Source of the DNA: Lingula anatina | Taxonomy: Eukaryota; Brachiopoda; Lingulata; Lingulida; Lingulidae | DNA length: 28,669 nucleotides | Direction: 5' to 3' | Assembly (NCBI RefSeq): GCF_001039355.2 | Contig: NW_019775841.1 | Coordinates: 141,702 to 170,370, forward strand | Shown here: positions 1-10,387 of the stretch, one piece after another | How positions within the stretch are numbered: position 1 is the first letter of the stretch | How the letters are laid out: the number at the start of each line of letters is the position of its first letter | The notes under the pieces: generated by a model | Database searches by the model: none | Told to the model about the DNA's origin: nothing | What the model saw: the letters and a program-made list of their open reading frames with translations, nothing else | Translations under genes and position numbers: made by a program

Positions 1-575
1 CGTCAATTTTTATTCTTGCTTTGCCTTTGACCTCAAGTTTCTCTCCTGCAAGCTGTAAATTTTGTGTTTTCTCTTGAAAACATGTTCATCCTACAATGGC
101 TTCTCCGCCTGTCACATGCCCCCCCCCCATGAAAATGCACTGATTGACCCCAAGCTAAGGATGATGAAAGAAAACCCCATATGCAGATTAACAAAGTAAT
201 GCTCACTTGTTATAACTCTACAAAGAAGACGGCTTTTGAAGGCAAGCTAGCCTTTTTGGCCCTCCAAGCTGTATCGGCTCATTAGAGCGTTGGTTAGCAC
301 TGCTCTGAGCATGGCACGGCAAAGTTTTCTTATGTCATGTCTGCCTTGTATCCTGACCAGACATCTAACCTGTGTTGATTTAATAAACAGGATGTTAGGG
401 TATTATATGCACCATTACAACAGTATTTACACATTTCATCCAGATTGTATTCCTTGAATAAGTACATTATTTTTTATTTCTTTAGATTTTCTTTTCAAAG
501 GATCAGCTATGCTATATAAACATATTACAGTACATAAAATTATGTATCTTGTGAAGTAAGGTTGATACTACGTAC

Positions 576-2950
576 AATTTTCCTTCTAAATGCACTTCTT
601 CCAATTTATTTTTAAATCCCATGAGCTCCTCCACAGTTTCTAGTTTTCTGCCATCTGGCAGCATGGATTCCAGGGTCTCCTTGACAGTGAGCATGTCCTG
701 CTTAACAACCCTGCCAAGACTTTGCTTTAATTCATTCATCAGTTTTTCCAAGCATGATAGCCTAGAAAGAGCTGAAAGAAGGTTAAAATGGTATTTATGA
801 AGCATGTTATAGCATACTGACTTTTGATGGTAAAATAAGATCTGTTAAATAATGTGATTCACTGGCAAAGGTGAACATAAGCAAACAGCATTCTAATGTT
901 ATATTTATTGACTCTTAAGTAAATATTCATATTCAATTAGAAAAAAGAAAGAAACAAACAAAAAAATTGGATCCTTTCATTTGCTTTAGCATGGGGGTAG
1001 TCAGCAACGGACGGAAAAGAATTTTGTAAAATTCCAAAAATTTCTTCATTTCCCCCATAGCTGTTGGATAGCTTCTTAATTACAGCATTCTACATGTAAA
1101 TGAAGTATTACCTTCAGTTTCAAATGAAGCCACTCTACCAGGTTCACTACTATGGGGACTTGTATGTGTCAACGGACCACATATATTTCTCATTGAACTA
1201 CTGGTAGTACTAACATATCTGACTCTGCCTGGAAGATTTATCAGATTTATTCATCATTTATAAAAACCTTGCAATGTTATGTAAGCCAGCAGACATTTGG
1301 TTTTATTTGATTCACTGGCAAGGGTTACAATATTCAAGCAGTATTTAAATGTAATATTTATTGACTTAGTATATTTTCATCTTTAATATAAGAAAAATGG
1401 GAAACAAAAAACAATCCTCTAATTTACTTTAGCATGGACAATAAAGAAATTTGTATAATTAAAAAGTATACTCTTTATTGCCCACAGTGTTGAATAGCTT
1501 CTTAATTACTGCATTCCACATGTAAATAAAGTAATACTTTCATTTTCAAATGACACCTCTCTGTCAGTTTCACTACTATGGGGACTTGTACATGATAAGT
1601 TACATATTATTATATTGTAAAGCGTTTTATTAGTATCAGTTAGACATTATGTGGTGTGCAGGCTTAAAGTGAAGTTAATTAGAGTCATAGATTAAGCTGT
1701 CATTTGTCAGATATTTTCTTTCATTTAAATTTATTATATGCCTATCTATCTATCCATCAATATTTATATAAAAGTGATCATTATTTAACAATTGTACAAG
1801 CATATATGTTTTGTACATTTTTGCAGATATGAACCATTATCTCAGACATTCTCTGACATTACCTCTGTATCCATCAAGTCCGATTACTTCAGGACAGAAT
1901 AAAGAGACATGAAAACAAATATTGTCGTGTCATCTTGCTCCAGTACCTCCAATGTCTCATTTCCCAAGCTTCTCATAGAGACCATTCCCACAGATATTTA
2001 GATCGATCTATCCTCCTAGGGAGTCTCACTAATATAAATTGCTCTCAACTTGGCCGGCTTAAATGTCTGTAACGCCTAGTAAAGCTGTAAGGGGGTAATT
2101 ATCTTTACCCTAGCTGATTCGGTAGGCGTGACAGACATTTAAGCCTCTTGAGCTGACAGCAATTTAGTGTGAACTCCCAGGGAGTTGGGTCGATCCAGAT
2201 GGATTGATCTAAATTTGTGGGAATGGAGTCATAGAGTCACTCGTCACACAATAACTTTCTTTCAGTATGTGCTAGTGTGTCAAATAATACAGTGCCACCA
2301 CATACAAATATTAAAATTTCAAACAATTTAGAATGATCAGCCAACTAGGTAAAGTTCAAAACAAAACATGAAAACTTCTTAAAGCAATAATAACTCTTCG
2401 TTTCGGCCAAAAAATGAATTTTCCTGGAGTAAACAACAATTTTCCCATACTTACCAATGGTTAATGAATCCATTTTTACATTCAAAGTTAGTCCCTGGTT
2501 TTTTTCTAAAAAGCTTGGTTTTTTGTTAAAATCTCTTAAGAGATTTTAACAACGTATAGACATCAATGGAGGTTGCGTGGTCTAAAGACAAGTTCAAATA
2601 TCAGAATAAAAGCTATAACTGCTGTTTTTGTGGTAAAACAGAATATATTATATTTCTATTAGTTATTCACAAGGTTTTTATTGTGAAATATAGGTCTCAT
2701 ACAAAGAGTTATTATGCCTTTAAGCAATTCATAAAAAACCATCTTGTCATTTTGTTTTGAAAAAGGCTAATGAATAAAAATAAACACTATACATATAAAC
2801 TTCACAATACTATCATACCTTCATCATTATCATCCTTGCTGAAATTTAGATACTGGCATCTTTGAAGCCTATTGTTTCTTCTTTTCTTTTTTCTCCCCTC
2901 ACAATGATCAGAGTCAACATTACAAAGATCGATGTTATCTTCATGCTCTC
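576..2950 (-). CDS. DUF4806-like protein gene, three internal exons (partial)
   Basis: I read three exons whose phases fit, in transcription order about 2950-2819, 1228-1112 and 771-576 (or 572). The first ends GAA G before GTATGA and encodes an acidic then basic stretch (SDHCEGRKKKRRNNRLQRC). The second has acceptor cttccag, donor GTAATA, 39 codons of a Ser/Thr-rich linker, and is phase 1 at both ends. The third, after acceptor ccttctttcag, encodes LSRLSCLEKLMNELKQSLGR and then LPDGRKLETVEELMGF. That last part resembles the start of the DUF4806 domain, a domain of unknown function seen in invertebrate and some transposon-associated proteins. Start codon and C-terminal half are not found. The 5' border of the first exon is unsure: after the good acceptor at 2968 the coding frame meets a TAA, so a weaker acceptor near 2950 or a 1-nt frameshift is needed. 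Possibly a pseudogene. A possible further exon lies at 1-52. Confidence 0.5.
854..1590. repeat. Diverged partial tandem duplication in the DUF4806-like gene
   Basis: Positions 854-1164 and 1308-1590 align over their length. Both begin TGATTCACTGGCA, both contain ATATTTATTGACT and ATAGCTTCTTAATTAC, and both end CACTACTATGGGGACTTGTA. The first copy contains the 3' half of the 1112-1228 exon. The second, upstream in transcription, keeps an open frame for SPHSSETDREVSFENE but has no clear acceptor and a poorer donor. Many indels show the duplication is old. Confidence 0.75.
1983..2225. mobile_element. Palindromic MITE family 1, copy A
   Basis: A 243-bp foldback element. The left arm runs CATTCCCACA, TTAGATCGATC, CTTAAATGTCTGTAACGCCTA; the right arm is its imperfect reverse complement (GGCGTGACAGACATTTAAG ... 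GATCTAAATTTGTGGGAATG). The centre is GGGGGTAATTATC. It has no coding capacity and lies in an intron of the DUF4806-like gene. Other copies are at 8334, 20719, 22069 and 25074. Confidence 0.85.
2379..2723. mobile_element. 345-bp TTAA-flanked MITE, copy 1
   Basis: The near-identical reverse complement of 17130-17474, also 345 bp. Inverted ends read TTAAAG..ATAATAACTCTT at both sides, so each end is bounded by TTAA, as expected of piggyBac-type TTAA targeting; superfamily is inference. A perfect 26-bp palindrome, centred on CTTAAG, lies at 2525-2550. The 64-codon open frame beginning at 2566 lies inside the element and is not a gene. Confidence 0.85.
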
Positions 2951-2967
2951 CTTGTTATACCACTCAG

Positions 2968-3800
2968 CTGAAATGATATTAACAGTGTGTTACTGTACTG
3001 CAGTAGCTCAAGGTTGTTGCATATTTTCTACTTAATGTTTTATTGTCACATTCCAGAATGTACAAAAAATGTGGGACATCATTGAAATGTGGGATTGAAA
3101 CATTTACATTTATCATGGGATCAAAATAAGAATGTAATGCTTATTATGGCGATTACAGATCAAAAGTCCAGCGCAAAATACACATTAGTTTGCATTTGCA
3201 CAGATGTGTCTGTATATTTAGCCAGCACCTCTGTCTGTCGTCACTGCCATGCACTTTCAGTGTTATACAAATAAAATATAAATCATTTGACCTTTTGTCT
3301 TTTAACTTACAGAACTGATGAATGATGAATATTCATAAATCACGTCTTATTTGAAAATCAGCCTGATCGGACTACATTTTACAAGTGCACAGTTTTCTAA
3401 TAGCATTCTCAGCACTCACAAAAACTACCTAATGACCGTATCTAGAGGAGATCGAATACTGTAGAGATCGAACGCAGACCCTCTTGAGCTAAAATTATTG
3501 CACTTCCCTTTGGGGCTCTTCCCTTCGACCTGGTGAACTTGCAAAGCTTTCAAATTGAAGCAAACCTTTGTACATGCAAAATTATTGCAGCACCGGTGGT
3601 TGGGCGGGGAACGATGTCTTGATTACTAGAAAATATCTCGTATCACAAATTTTCATGTGTAAATTTTCCCGCCTGGAGAAACTATGTAAGTAGGTCAAGG
3701 AAGGCCTGCAGTGAATACGCAATCAAGGTATTGGGTCACAACTACCACATCAAGTGACATGGTGAGAAATAAGTCGCGTCCATCAAGTTACTGAGTAGAG
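2968..3800. other. Gene-free stretch upstream of the DUF4806-like exons
   Basis: No convincing coding sequence. A GC-box-like GGGCGGGG at 3603-3610 and an E2F-like TTTCCCGCC near 3666 could be promoter elements for the minus-strand gene. A good minus-strand donor (GTAAGT) ends at 3310, but the frame before it does not join the first exon I can read. Promoter assignment is weak. Confidence 0.3.
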
Positions 3801-3950
3801 CTACCCTCTACTAGGGCGGCAGATATTATAGGGATATTAAAAAAAAAAAAAAAAAAAAAACATAGAATGATATGACTGTCTATTTATCTAAAGATCGACA
3901 AATCTGTGAATATCTTGTGAAAAATCAATCTGTCGCCCTAGTAGGTAGAG
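3801..3950. mobile_element. MITE family 2 (CTACCCTCTACCAGGGC ends), copy 1
   Basis: Inverted ends CTACCCTCTACTAGGGCGGC and CGCCCTAGTAGGTAGAG. The interior contains GACTGTCTATTTATCTAAAG and TCTGTGAATATCTTGTGA, shared with copies at 27455 and 27631. A 22-bp A-run interrupts the left half. The right end has lost about 3 bp. Confidence 0.85.
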
Positions 3951-5052
3951 CTGCTTTCAACATCTTTGAATCTTCTGCGTAAATACCATCTTTTTTAAAT
4001 ATAGCGAAGTTTACCTCGACGGAACCACAAAACAAAAGACAATGTTCACTGGCTAGATTCCCATGTTTATTTTGTGATTCAAACTTAAATTAAAACACTG
4101 GGAATTATTATTCATATATTTAGTCTATTCTATTTTTATCATTATTAAACATTATTTTACATCAACTCAAAGCAATAAAAAGCCCTGCAAAACACACCAC
4201 TACGCTGCACTTTTAATAAAAAGATATGTATGCACAATATTTAAATATATACCTACGGTAATGACTAGCTATTTACAGTGGGCAAAATTACCCGTTGTAT
4301 CATCACAAAAAACTATTTGGCATTTGTAGTGCTTTTACTACTGTATAGAGCCTAGCTTGCTTTGCTATTTTTTTCTACCGCTCGATATGTTATAAGGCTA
4401 AGAAAATACAGGATCTGTAACTTCTCAAACTCAATTGGACATTTTCAGTCCATATGCTAGCAGGCGGCCATGTTTATTCCTGCCATGAGGTAGCTGCTAC
4501 ATGCTTACATACGATGGCTAGACAGATAAAGTGAATCTTTTGTACAAAAAGAACAACTCCAAAAACTGTAGATCTTTGAATGAAAAACAAGGGTTAGAGT
4601 TAGTAAAATATTTTCAGTTACAACCAAAAAGAAAAAAAAAGAAAATTCATTTTCATGTAATGTTTGCTATCAAAAAAAAAAAAAAAAGGAAAATATGGAT
4701 AAGAAATAAAGTCCAAATACAGTAAGTATATCTTATTTCTTTTCTTATTTCTTAGGATTAAGACAGATTAAATGTAAAATGTGCTTCAGATATTCAAAGT
4801 TATATTAATTATCATAATAGAAGACGTACATTGTAGTGGCCACTACTTTATATAGAGACCCAAGCTGTAATACACCTCTACACATAAGAGTGGCTTGACT
4901 CAACCCACTCTTAATGGGCATGAAAGTACATTTTGTACAACCAAAACTGTTGTGTAAATACCCCCAAAAAGGTAAAAGGCTCCATCACACACACCTTAGT
5001 TTTGTTATTTATGACTTAACCTTCCACACCAGCACTATTCGTAATTGCACTC

Positions 5053-5089
<37 letters not shown>

Positions 5090-6187
5090 CCATACAAGGT
5101 CTTTATCACATACATAATCATATGAAGTGCTTTTTAGGTGATTTAATTTCATTGTCATACAGATTATTGGCCATGACTGTTACTATGTATACTATATTTT
5201 TGTTCAGTTTTTAATTTTACCTTATCATTATTTTGGGACAATTTATACTTGTTAATTTTATGGTTAATGAAAACATTCCAAACAGCTGTTTAGATTGCTT
5301 TAACAAATGATTTTTTTTTTTTTTTTTTTTGCGTTATAACTGTAACAGCTTTTTGCTTTCAGCAATTTTTAGTACTTTACAGGGCCTTGTACAAAATGTA
5401 TATTGGTCATCAATACAATTATTTAGAGCAACACATGCTGGTCTAGGAGAAAAGCTACATAAAATGAATAAATATGCTGAAACAAGTTGCCCTTGTTACA
5501 AGACTTTTATACTGTGGAGTGAAATCAGTGATGGTTTCGGTAAGAAAACACCATAGTATTAGTACACTAACCCTCCCTCTCTTCTCTGGGATGTAAAAAT
5601 GCAGTTTTTTCCCATTTACTTGTGCCAGACCACAAGTATTTAACATATTACTCCTTTTTACACCACAAGACATGTTTCAATGGAAAAAAAATCATTTATG
5701 TAATACATGTATACATGCTGAAACAAGTTGCTCTGATTCATTAGACTGCATACAACAGGTAAATCTCCCCCCCCCCCCCACACACACACATATAACTCAT
5801 TAAAATACTAGGTTAAGATGCATTAAACCAAATAATATTTTTTCACGCAACAAATATATGCACTCATCCTTTGTCAGGCGTCCTTTAGTATTTTTTTTCT
5901 TTAATTTTTTTTTATTTATTTGTGTTTTGTTTTGCCAATCACTTTTTTCTACATTTTGGTATCAATATCGTTATCTTTTTGTTTTGTTTTGTCAAACACA
6001 TTCCAAAATTATTAATTGCAGACATATTTTTAAATATACATGTATTTTGGAAGTCATATTTTTTTCAATTATTCCATAGTTTTATTTCCAATTTAAATTT
6101 ACATTTTTTTTTTTTACTTTTGGTGAACACTTCTGTGTGTTGACTGTGTAATTGCTTTTGTTTTATACACACTGTATCGATACGCAA
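3951..6187. other. AT-rich intergenic spacer
   Basis: I see no gene. The stretch is AT-rich with T-runs at about 5055-5089 and 5311-5330, A-rich blocks near 4628 and 4671-4686, and a C-run joined to (CA)n at 5768-5790. The open frames here are short, composed of homopolymer codons, and lack splice or domain support. Confidence 0.6.
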
Positions 6188-6516
6188 TTATGCGAGCAAT
6201 TAGAAGCTTTAAGTGCAGACGGCAAGGCCGCGGTGTTGCAATTGTTGAGTTCCGAATTAGCAAGAGGTGCCGCTGTTTCTGCTACGGCTGGGACGACTCG
6301 GGGAGACGCACCTCAACATTCATTATTTATGTCGCATTTTGGAGGTTATTCCGGCAAGTTAAGACTTTTTTCTGGTAAAACTCCCTTGCCGCGCGGAGAA
6401 GTAGATTTCGAGAATTGGATGTTCCAAGTAGAGTCACTCTTGGCAGATATTCGTGGGAAACGGATAATGCGGAAGCTACGCATATCATTAGGGAAAGTTT
6501 GTTGAATTAATGTCAG
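6188..6516 (+). pseudogene. Retroelement gag / PNMA-like fragment, frameshifted
   Basis: An isolated coding-like island, clearly richer in GC than its flanks. The reading begins LCEQLEALSADGKAAVL and contains FSGKTPLPRGEVDFENWMF followed by QVESLL. That combination (FSG, P, GE, FE.W, V..LL) is characteristic of the N-terminal gag region of Ty3/Gypsy-type elements and the related PNMA-like host proteins. After the LLAD residues (about 6450) the similarity jumps to another frame and is soon ended by a stop at 6516. No protease, reverse transcriptase, zinc knuckle or LTR is visible nearby. It is a broken remnant or a fragment of a domesticated gag gene; the first is more likely. Confidence 0.65.
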
Positions 6517-7226
6517 AAAAAAATAAATACAAGTTGGCGTGTATACAAAGACTTAAACACGTACTTGGTTCCCACTTTATGAAATGACTCGTTTCTAATG
6601 AAATAAATAAAGCAAGGGAAACAGTTTTTCCCGATCCATGATCATGGCCATTTTATTCCATGGTATATTCCACTTTTCATGTTCCAGGCAGATCTAATTT
6701 TCATCTAGAAAAAATCTTCCCTACCAACCGTTCATTGTCCTACGCGTCCCTGCACTTGGCCTCATCTTTTTTTTTTTTTTTTTTTTGATGACCTACTTCA
6801 AACCGCCAGAGGCATCAATCAATTAGAACGCAATTTCTTGTTGACAATTTAGAAGAAGATTTAGATATAAAAGTACTTTTATTCAACAGGGTTTATTTCT
6901 TATTGGTTTAAACTGGGAAAGATGCTTTTTAAGGATATAATCAGACGTGAATATGACTCAAAGACGTTATCAAACACGTATTCTATACCTTTAGTGATTC
7001 ACATCGTATCTTATTTTGGTCGTGGCGACACACAGCTCTAACTGTCGGATACGTGTACGTCTGCTAATGACACCATAATTCTCACTAATTTCAAATCTTA
7101 CATATTTTACAATAATCTGTTTATTTTATGGTCATTTAAGCGATAACCATAAAATGTTAAATAGTGCTTGAATAAGTGATCCGGGTCGCTGTACGTCATA
7201 TAATGACCATATAATCATCAAAATAG
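6517..7226. other. Gene-free stretch
   Basis: No gene or recognised repeat. It contains a T-run at 6769-6786. It separates the gag-like fragment from the GGCCCCGG MITE cluster. Confidence 0.5.
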
Positions 7227-7399
7227 AGACCGGTTTCAAAAATAAAATAAAATAAAATAAAATAAAATAAAATAAAATAAAATAAAAAAAAGAATGTAAT
7301 TACCAAGGTTACATGGTCACAAGGGCACATCCCTATCAGGAACAGTGTAACAGCACTCTCATGGTAATTCTAGTCAACAAAGCCAAGAAATTGACTTAC

Positions 7400-7432
<33 letters not shown>

Positions 7433-7444
7433 TGAAACTGGGGC
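7227..7444. mobile_element. MITE family 4 (GGCCCCGGTTTCACA ends), copy 1
   Basis: Ends read GACCGGTTTCAAAAA and TTTTTGTGAAACTGGGGCT. The unique core (CCAAGGTTACATGGTCAC, then CTCTCATGGTAATTCTAGTC) is the reverse complement of the core in copies 2 and 3. The left A-tract has expanded into an (AAAAT)n array at about 7240-7290 and the right into a T-run of about 31. Confidence 0.85.
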
Positions 7445-7615
7445 TAAGGCCGACTGTCACTGTGCGATGGCGGAAACCCATCTCCACAGGTAACGATTCT
7501 TGGCCTGATTGGCCGGGGGAGGGGGGCTCAGCATGGTGGTAGAGGCCGTCCATCCATCCGGTCTATAGTTGGCCCAGCTGTCTTGCCCGGCGCCTTGGAG
7601 TCCACTCTGTTGTTC

Positions 7616-7794
7616 TGGCCCCAGTTTCACAAAAAACTTAAGTAAGTTCCCTGGCTTAGCTGACTAGGATTTCCATGAGAGTTCTGTAACACTGCGCCCG
7701 ATAGGGTAAGATGTGCCCATGTGACCATGTAACCTTGGCAATTAAGTTCTTAGCCAGGGAACCCGACTTAAGATTTTTTGTGAAACCAGGGCCA
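7616..7794. mobile_element. MITE family 4, copy 2
   Basis: The best preserved copy. The left end TCTGGCCCCAGTTTCACAAA and the right end TTTGTGAAACCAGGGCCAGA are inverted repeats, and the symmetry extends inwards through CTTAAG and TTCCCTGGCT. The core GACTAGGATTTCCATGAGAG is shared with the copy at 8912. Confidence 0.88.
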
Positions 7795-8012
7795 GATGTT
7801 TCAGAGGTTTTGTTAAGTCTTGCCACGTGTTCGGCCCGTCTGTGTTGGTTTGTCATGATGGTCTTGCAAATATCTCTGACCTTTGACCTTTGACTGTTCT
7901 CAAATCCAGGTGTAATTCTTCTGGTCAAGCCACGTGATGCTGAGAATAATTCTCGCCACATTTCTCTGGGCGACTGAGAGCATATTTGCATGTGCGTCAG
8001 TCAATGCCCATA

Positions 8013-8260
8013 TAGTTTTTGTAACTAATTGCCAGTTTTAATTTTTTAAAACAGTTTATTATATCATGTAATAATAGCTATCTTTGACAAGGTGTGCGCC
8101 GCTTGCTATTGATTTTATAATTTGTAACCAATTGCCAATCTTAATTTTTCAAAACTAAGTTTATTGTATCAATATTCATACACATTCTAACACCAGGCGT
8201 GCGTCATCTAATGGCTTTATAATTTGTTTTTCATTGCCAAATGGCGACAATTTCAAAAAC
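8013..8260. repeat. Degenerate tandem repeat, unit about 103 bp
   Basis: Unit starts at 8013, 8117 and 8220 all read TARTTTGTAAC/TTTCATTGCC or close variants. Shared internal words are TTAATTTTTYAAAAC, AGTTTATTRTATCA and GGYGTGCG. The third unit is incomplete. No coding role is visible. Confidence 0.6.
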
Positions 8261-8333
8261 CACAAATCATTTGCTTATGTTATGTAATAAAAGAGACCTG
8301 TCTCTAACCATTGTGCCACGTCAGCTAAGGGTG

Positions 8334-8543
8334 CATTCCCAGAGATTTAGATCGATCCAGAGATTTAGATCGACCTAACTCCCTGGGGGTTCACGCTAAA
8401 TTGCAGTCAGCCGAGCGGGCACCATAGTTAATTACCCCCTTACAGCTTTTAGTAGGCGGGACAGACGCTTAAGCCGGCCAAGCTGACAGTAATCTAGTGA
8501 GACTCCCCACAGGGATAGATCGATCTGAAAATCTATGGAAATG
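8334..8543. mobile_element. Palindromic MITE family 1, copy B
   Basis: The reverse complement of copy E (25074-25289) with only scattered differences. It has the word GATTTAGATCGATCCAGA at its left end, centre AGTTAATTACCCCC and GGCGGGACAGACGCTTAAG in the right arm. It ends fewer than 20 bp before the TATA box of the H-type lectin gene, so it forms the gene's immediate upstream sequence. Confidence 0.88.
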
Positions 8544-8559
8544 GGGTGTAAGAAACGCC

Positions 8560-8590
8560 TTTATAAAGCGCTTGCGCTTTATCTTCAGTC
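8560..8590 (+). promoter_or_regulatory. Core promoter of the H-type lectin gene: TATA box and initiator
   Basis: TATAAA at 8562-8567 is followed 25 bp later by TCAGTC at 8586-8590, matching the arthropod/metazoan initiator TCAKTY, with the A at 8587 as likely start. The translation start at 8638 gives a 5' UTR of about 51 nt. The TATA box is inside a hairpin-forming inverted repeat, ATAAAGCGC, TT, GCGCTTTAT (8563-8582). Expression has not been shown. Confidence 0.6.
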
Positions 8591-8637
8591 CCCATTCCTG
8601 TTCAGAATACCATCTTGGCGTTCAAGACAAGACGAAG

Positions 8638-9237
8638 ATGTCCAGGTTCATGTATGCTCTGCTTGCTCTCTGTTTAGCACTGGCGATCTTCGCTGGAAGC
8701 ACTCACGGCGGATATGTCTGTAAGTACAAAATTATCTAAAGCTGATGGTTCGTTCAGTTTTATGTCGGTTAGCGGTCAAAATAGTTGATAGGAAGCCAGT
8801 TTTATTTGTGTGTGTGTGTGTGTGTGTGTGTGTTCGTGTGTGTGTGCGTGTTCTTGCACGTGTGCGTGCGTGCATGCGGCTGAGTGTTAGAGGGGATCTA
8901 CCTTTATATACCTGGCCCCGGTTTCACAAAAAAAAAAAAAAAAAAGTCATTTCCTTGGCTTAGTTGACTAGGATTTCCATGAGAGTGCTGTTACACTGCT
9001 CCTGAAAGGATAAGATTTGCCAATGTGACCATGTAGGCCTAACCTTGGTAATTTAATTTTTTTTTTTTTTTTTTTTTTTTTTTGTAAAAACGGGGCCTGA
9101 CTTCTAAAGTGAAATACCAGCAGAGAAGTTTGTTTTTTTTTCGTGCTGTTTGTTGCCAACCCTTCTCTCGATATACGTAAAAGAAACAGCAACATTTTTA
9201 AAACCAATTGGTTAGAATAAAGGTCTGTAAATTGTCA

Positions 9238-9273
<36 letters not shown>

Positions 9274-10387
9274 CTAAAGACTGAGGCAACCACTGCTGGA
9301 TTTTGGAATTCAGTTTTGAACTGATAAACTCAAAGTTGGATAATGTGAAAATTGGACAGTTATGTAATGTAGATAATTCAATCAGGGAGGGAAGAAATGG
9401 TAAACTCAAAGTTGGATAATGTACGCGTGGAACTTTGGTCTCATTTAATTAAAGGTACATATGAACCGAGCATCGGTGGAGCGTGGATTCGAAGAAACAC
9501 TTCTACTAGTTTCTTATATGACTTAAATAAATTCAGCATGCCAAGGGATAACCTGAATAAATCACTCGGCCAGCCATTTAAGTGCTTTAGAATGCTCCTT
9601 AATTTCTTAAAATTTTTGGTCAGAAATTTAACCTACTTCTGTGGCCTTTCTGCCCACTTGATATACAGCATAAAATGCCAGCAGAAAAATCCGTTCAACT
9701 ATCATTTTCCGGGGAAAATTAAACAATGCCTTTTGGTAATTCTCTTAGTTATACCACTTGAAACTATATGCTGGCATTTGGTTGGCTTTTGTGGAAAAAA
9801 AATTGACTTCATATGCATCTTTAAGCCGTAGTACCTCAATCTCAGAACTTTTAACGGATTTATGCAGCGTCACCACTTCATTCATTTTAGGTGAAATGGG
9901 AAAAATCCTGCTTTCTATGAACACCTTGGGGGACAAAAAGGTGACGTTTGCAACACCATTTGCCACGAAACCGGATGTTTCCGTAGCTTTGGCCGCGATG
10001 GACGCATCGTAAGCATCCATTTTATTTTCACTTGAGTTAATTTTAAAATTCAGCTGTCGTTTTGTTGGTCATCATGTATGTGTATTTATAGTAAGGCTCT
10101 ATATGATTGTTAAGAAGGTATTTTTAAGATAGTTGAATCAAGGCAAAGCCTATTTAGAGATAACTGAATAAATGTAGCCGATGAAACCGTTTGAATGGAA
10201 TGCTGATTTCTGTTGCAGGAACACCAAGAACATGCGTATTAGAGCCTTTGCGAAAGATATCGCCACTGATGGGTTCATCGCAGAAACACTGACATGGGAC
10301 GATACCATCTTGTATACCGTTGCGGTTAGTTGGATCGCATGCGGAGAGCGGGACAGATGTGCTGGCATGAATCACAACCAACAATAA
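8638..10387 (+). CDS. Secreted H-type lectin domain protein, three exons, 122 aa
   Basis: Exons 8638-8719, 9891-10008 and 10219-10387 join in phase (82+118+169=369 nt). Splice sites are strong: GTAAGT, ttcattttag, GTAAGC, tgttgcag. Residues 1-24 form a signal peptide (MSRFMYALLALCLALAIFAG), so the product is secreted. Residues 43-108 form an H-type lectin domain: KKVTFATPF, then DVSVALAAMD, RIRAFAKDIATDGF, and LTWDDTILYTVAVSWIACG. H-type lectins (Helix pomatia agglutinin, discoidin) bind GalNAc/Gal and are usually oligomeric; a role in innate recognition is inferred. In HPA the Trp of this motif is followed by a His contacting GalNAc; here the pair is Trp93-Asp94, so specificity may differ. 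Cys28, Cys108 and Cys114 could form disulfides. The start was chosen because only this ATG precedes a signal peptide and it sits 51 nt after the initiator. The protein ends NHNQQ at the first unit of a minisatellite. Confidence 0.9.
8809..8876. repeat. (TG)n microsatellite in lectin intron 1
   Basis: An impure TG run with TTCG, CG and TTCTTGCACG interruptions, about 90 bp after the exon 1 donor. Confidence 0.9.
8912..9098. mobile_element. MITE family 4, copy 3, in lectin intron 1
   Basis: The left end GGCCCCGGTTTCACAAA runs into an A-tract, and the right end is T-tract, TTTGTAAAAACGGGGCC. The core matches the copy at 7616: GACTAGGATTTCCATGAGAG, TGTTACACTGC, TGTGACCATGTAGG. Another A-run of about 31 follows at 9240-9270. 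Confidence 0.86.
9325..9422. repeat. Short direct repeat in lectin intron 1
   Basis: The 22-mer beginning TAAACTCAAAGTTGG occurs at 9325-9346 or near and again at 9401-9422, 75 bp apart. It could be a small tandem duplication or a replication-slippage product. Confidence 0.6.

Noticed and set aside
1-52. Possible last exon of the DUF4806-like gene (frame reads LAGEKLEVKGKARIKID)
   Set aside because: An AG acceptor exists at 53-54 but the pyrimidine tract is poor and the residues do not match the expected continuation of the domain.
268-310. tRNA-like GGTTAGCACTGCTCTGAGC sequence
   Set aside because: No acceptor stem, T-arm or B box can be aligned, so neither a tRNA nor a SINE is supported.
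2566-2760. 64-codon open frame on plus
   Set aside because: It lies almost wholly inside the 345-bp TTAA MITE and has no domain; the inverted copy at 17130 does not preserve it as a gene.
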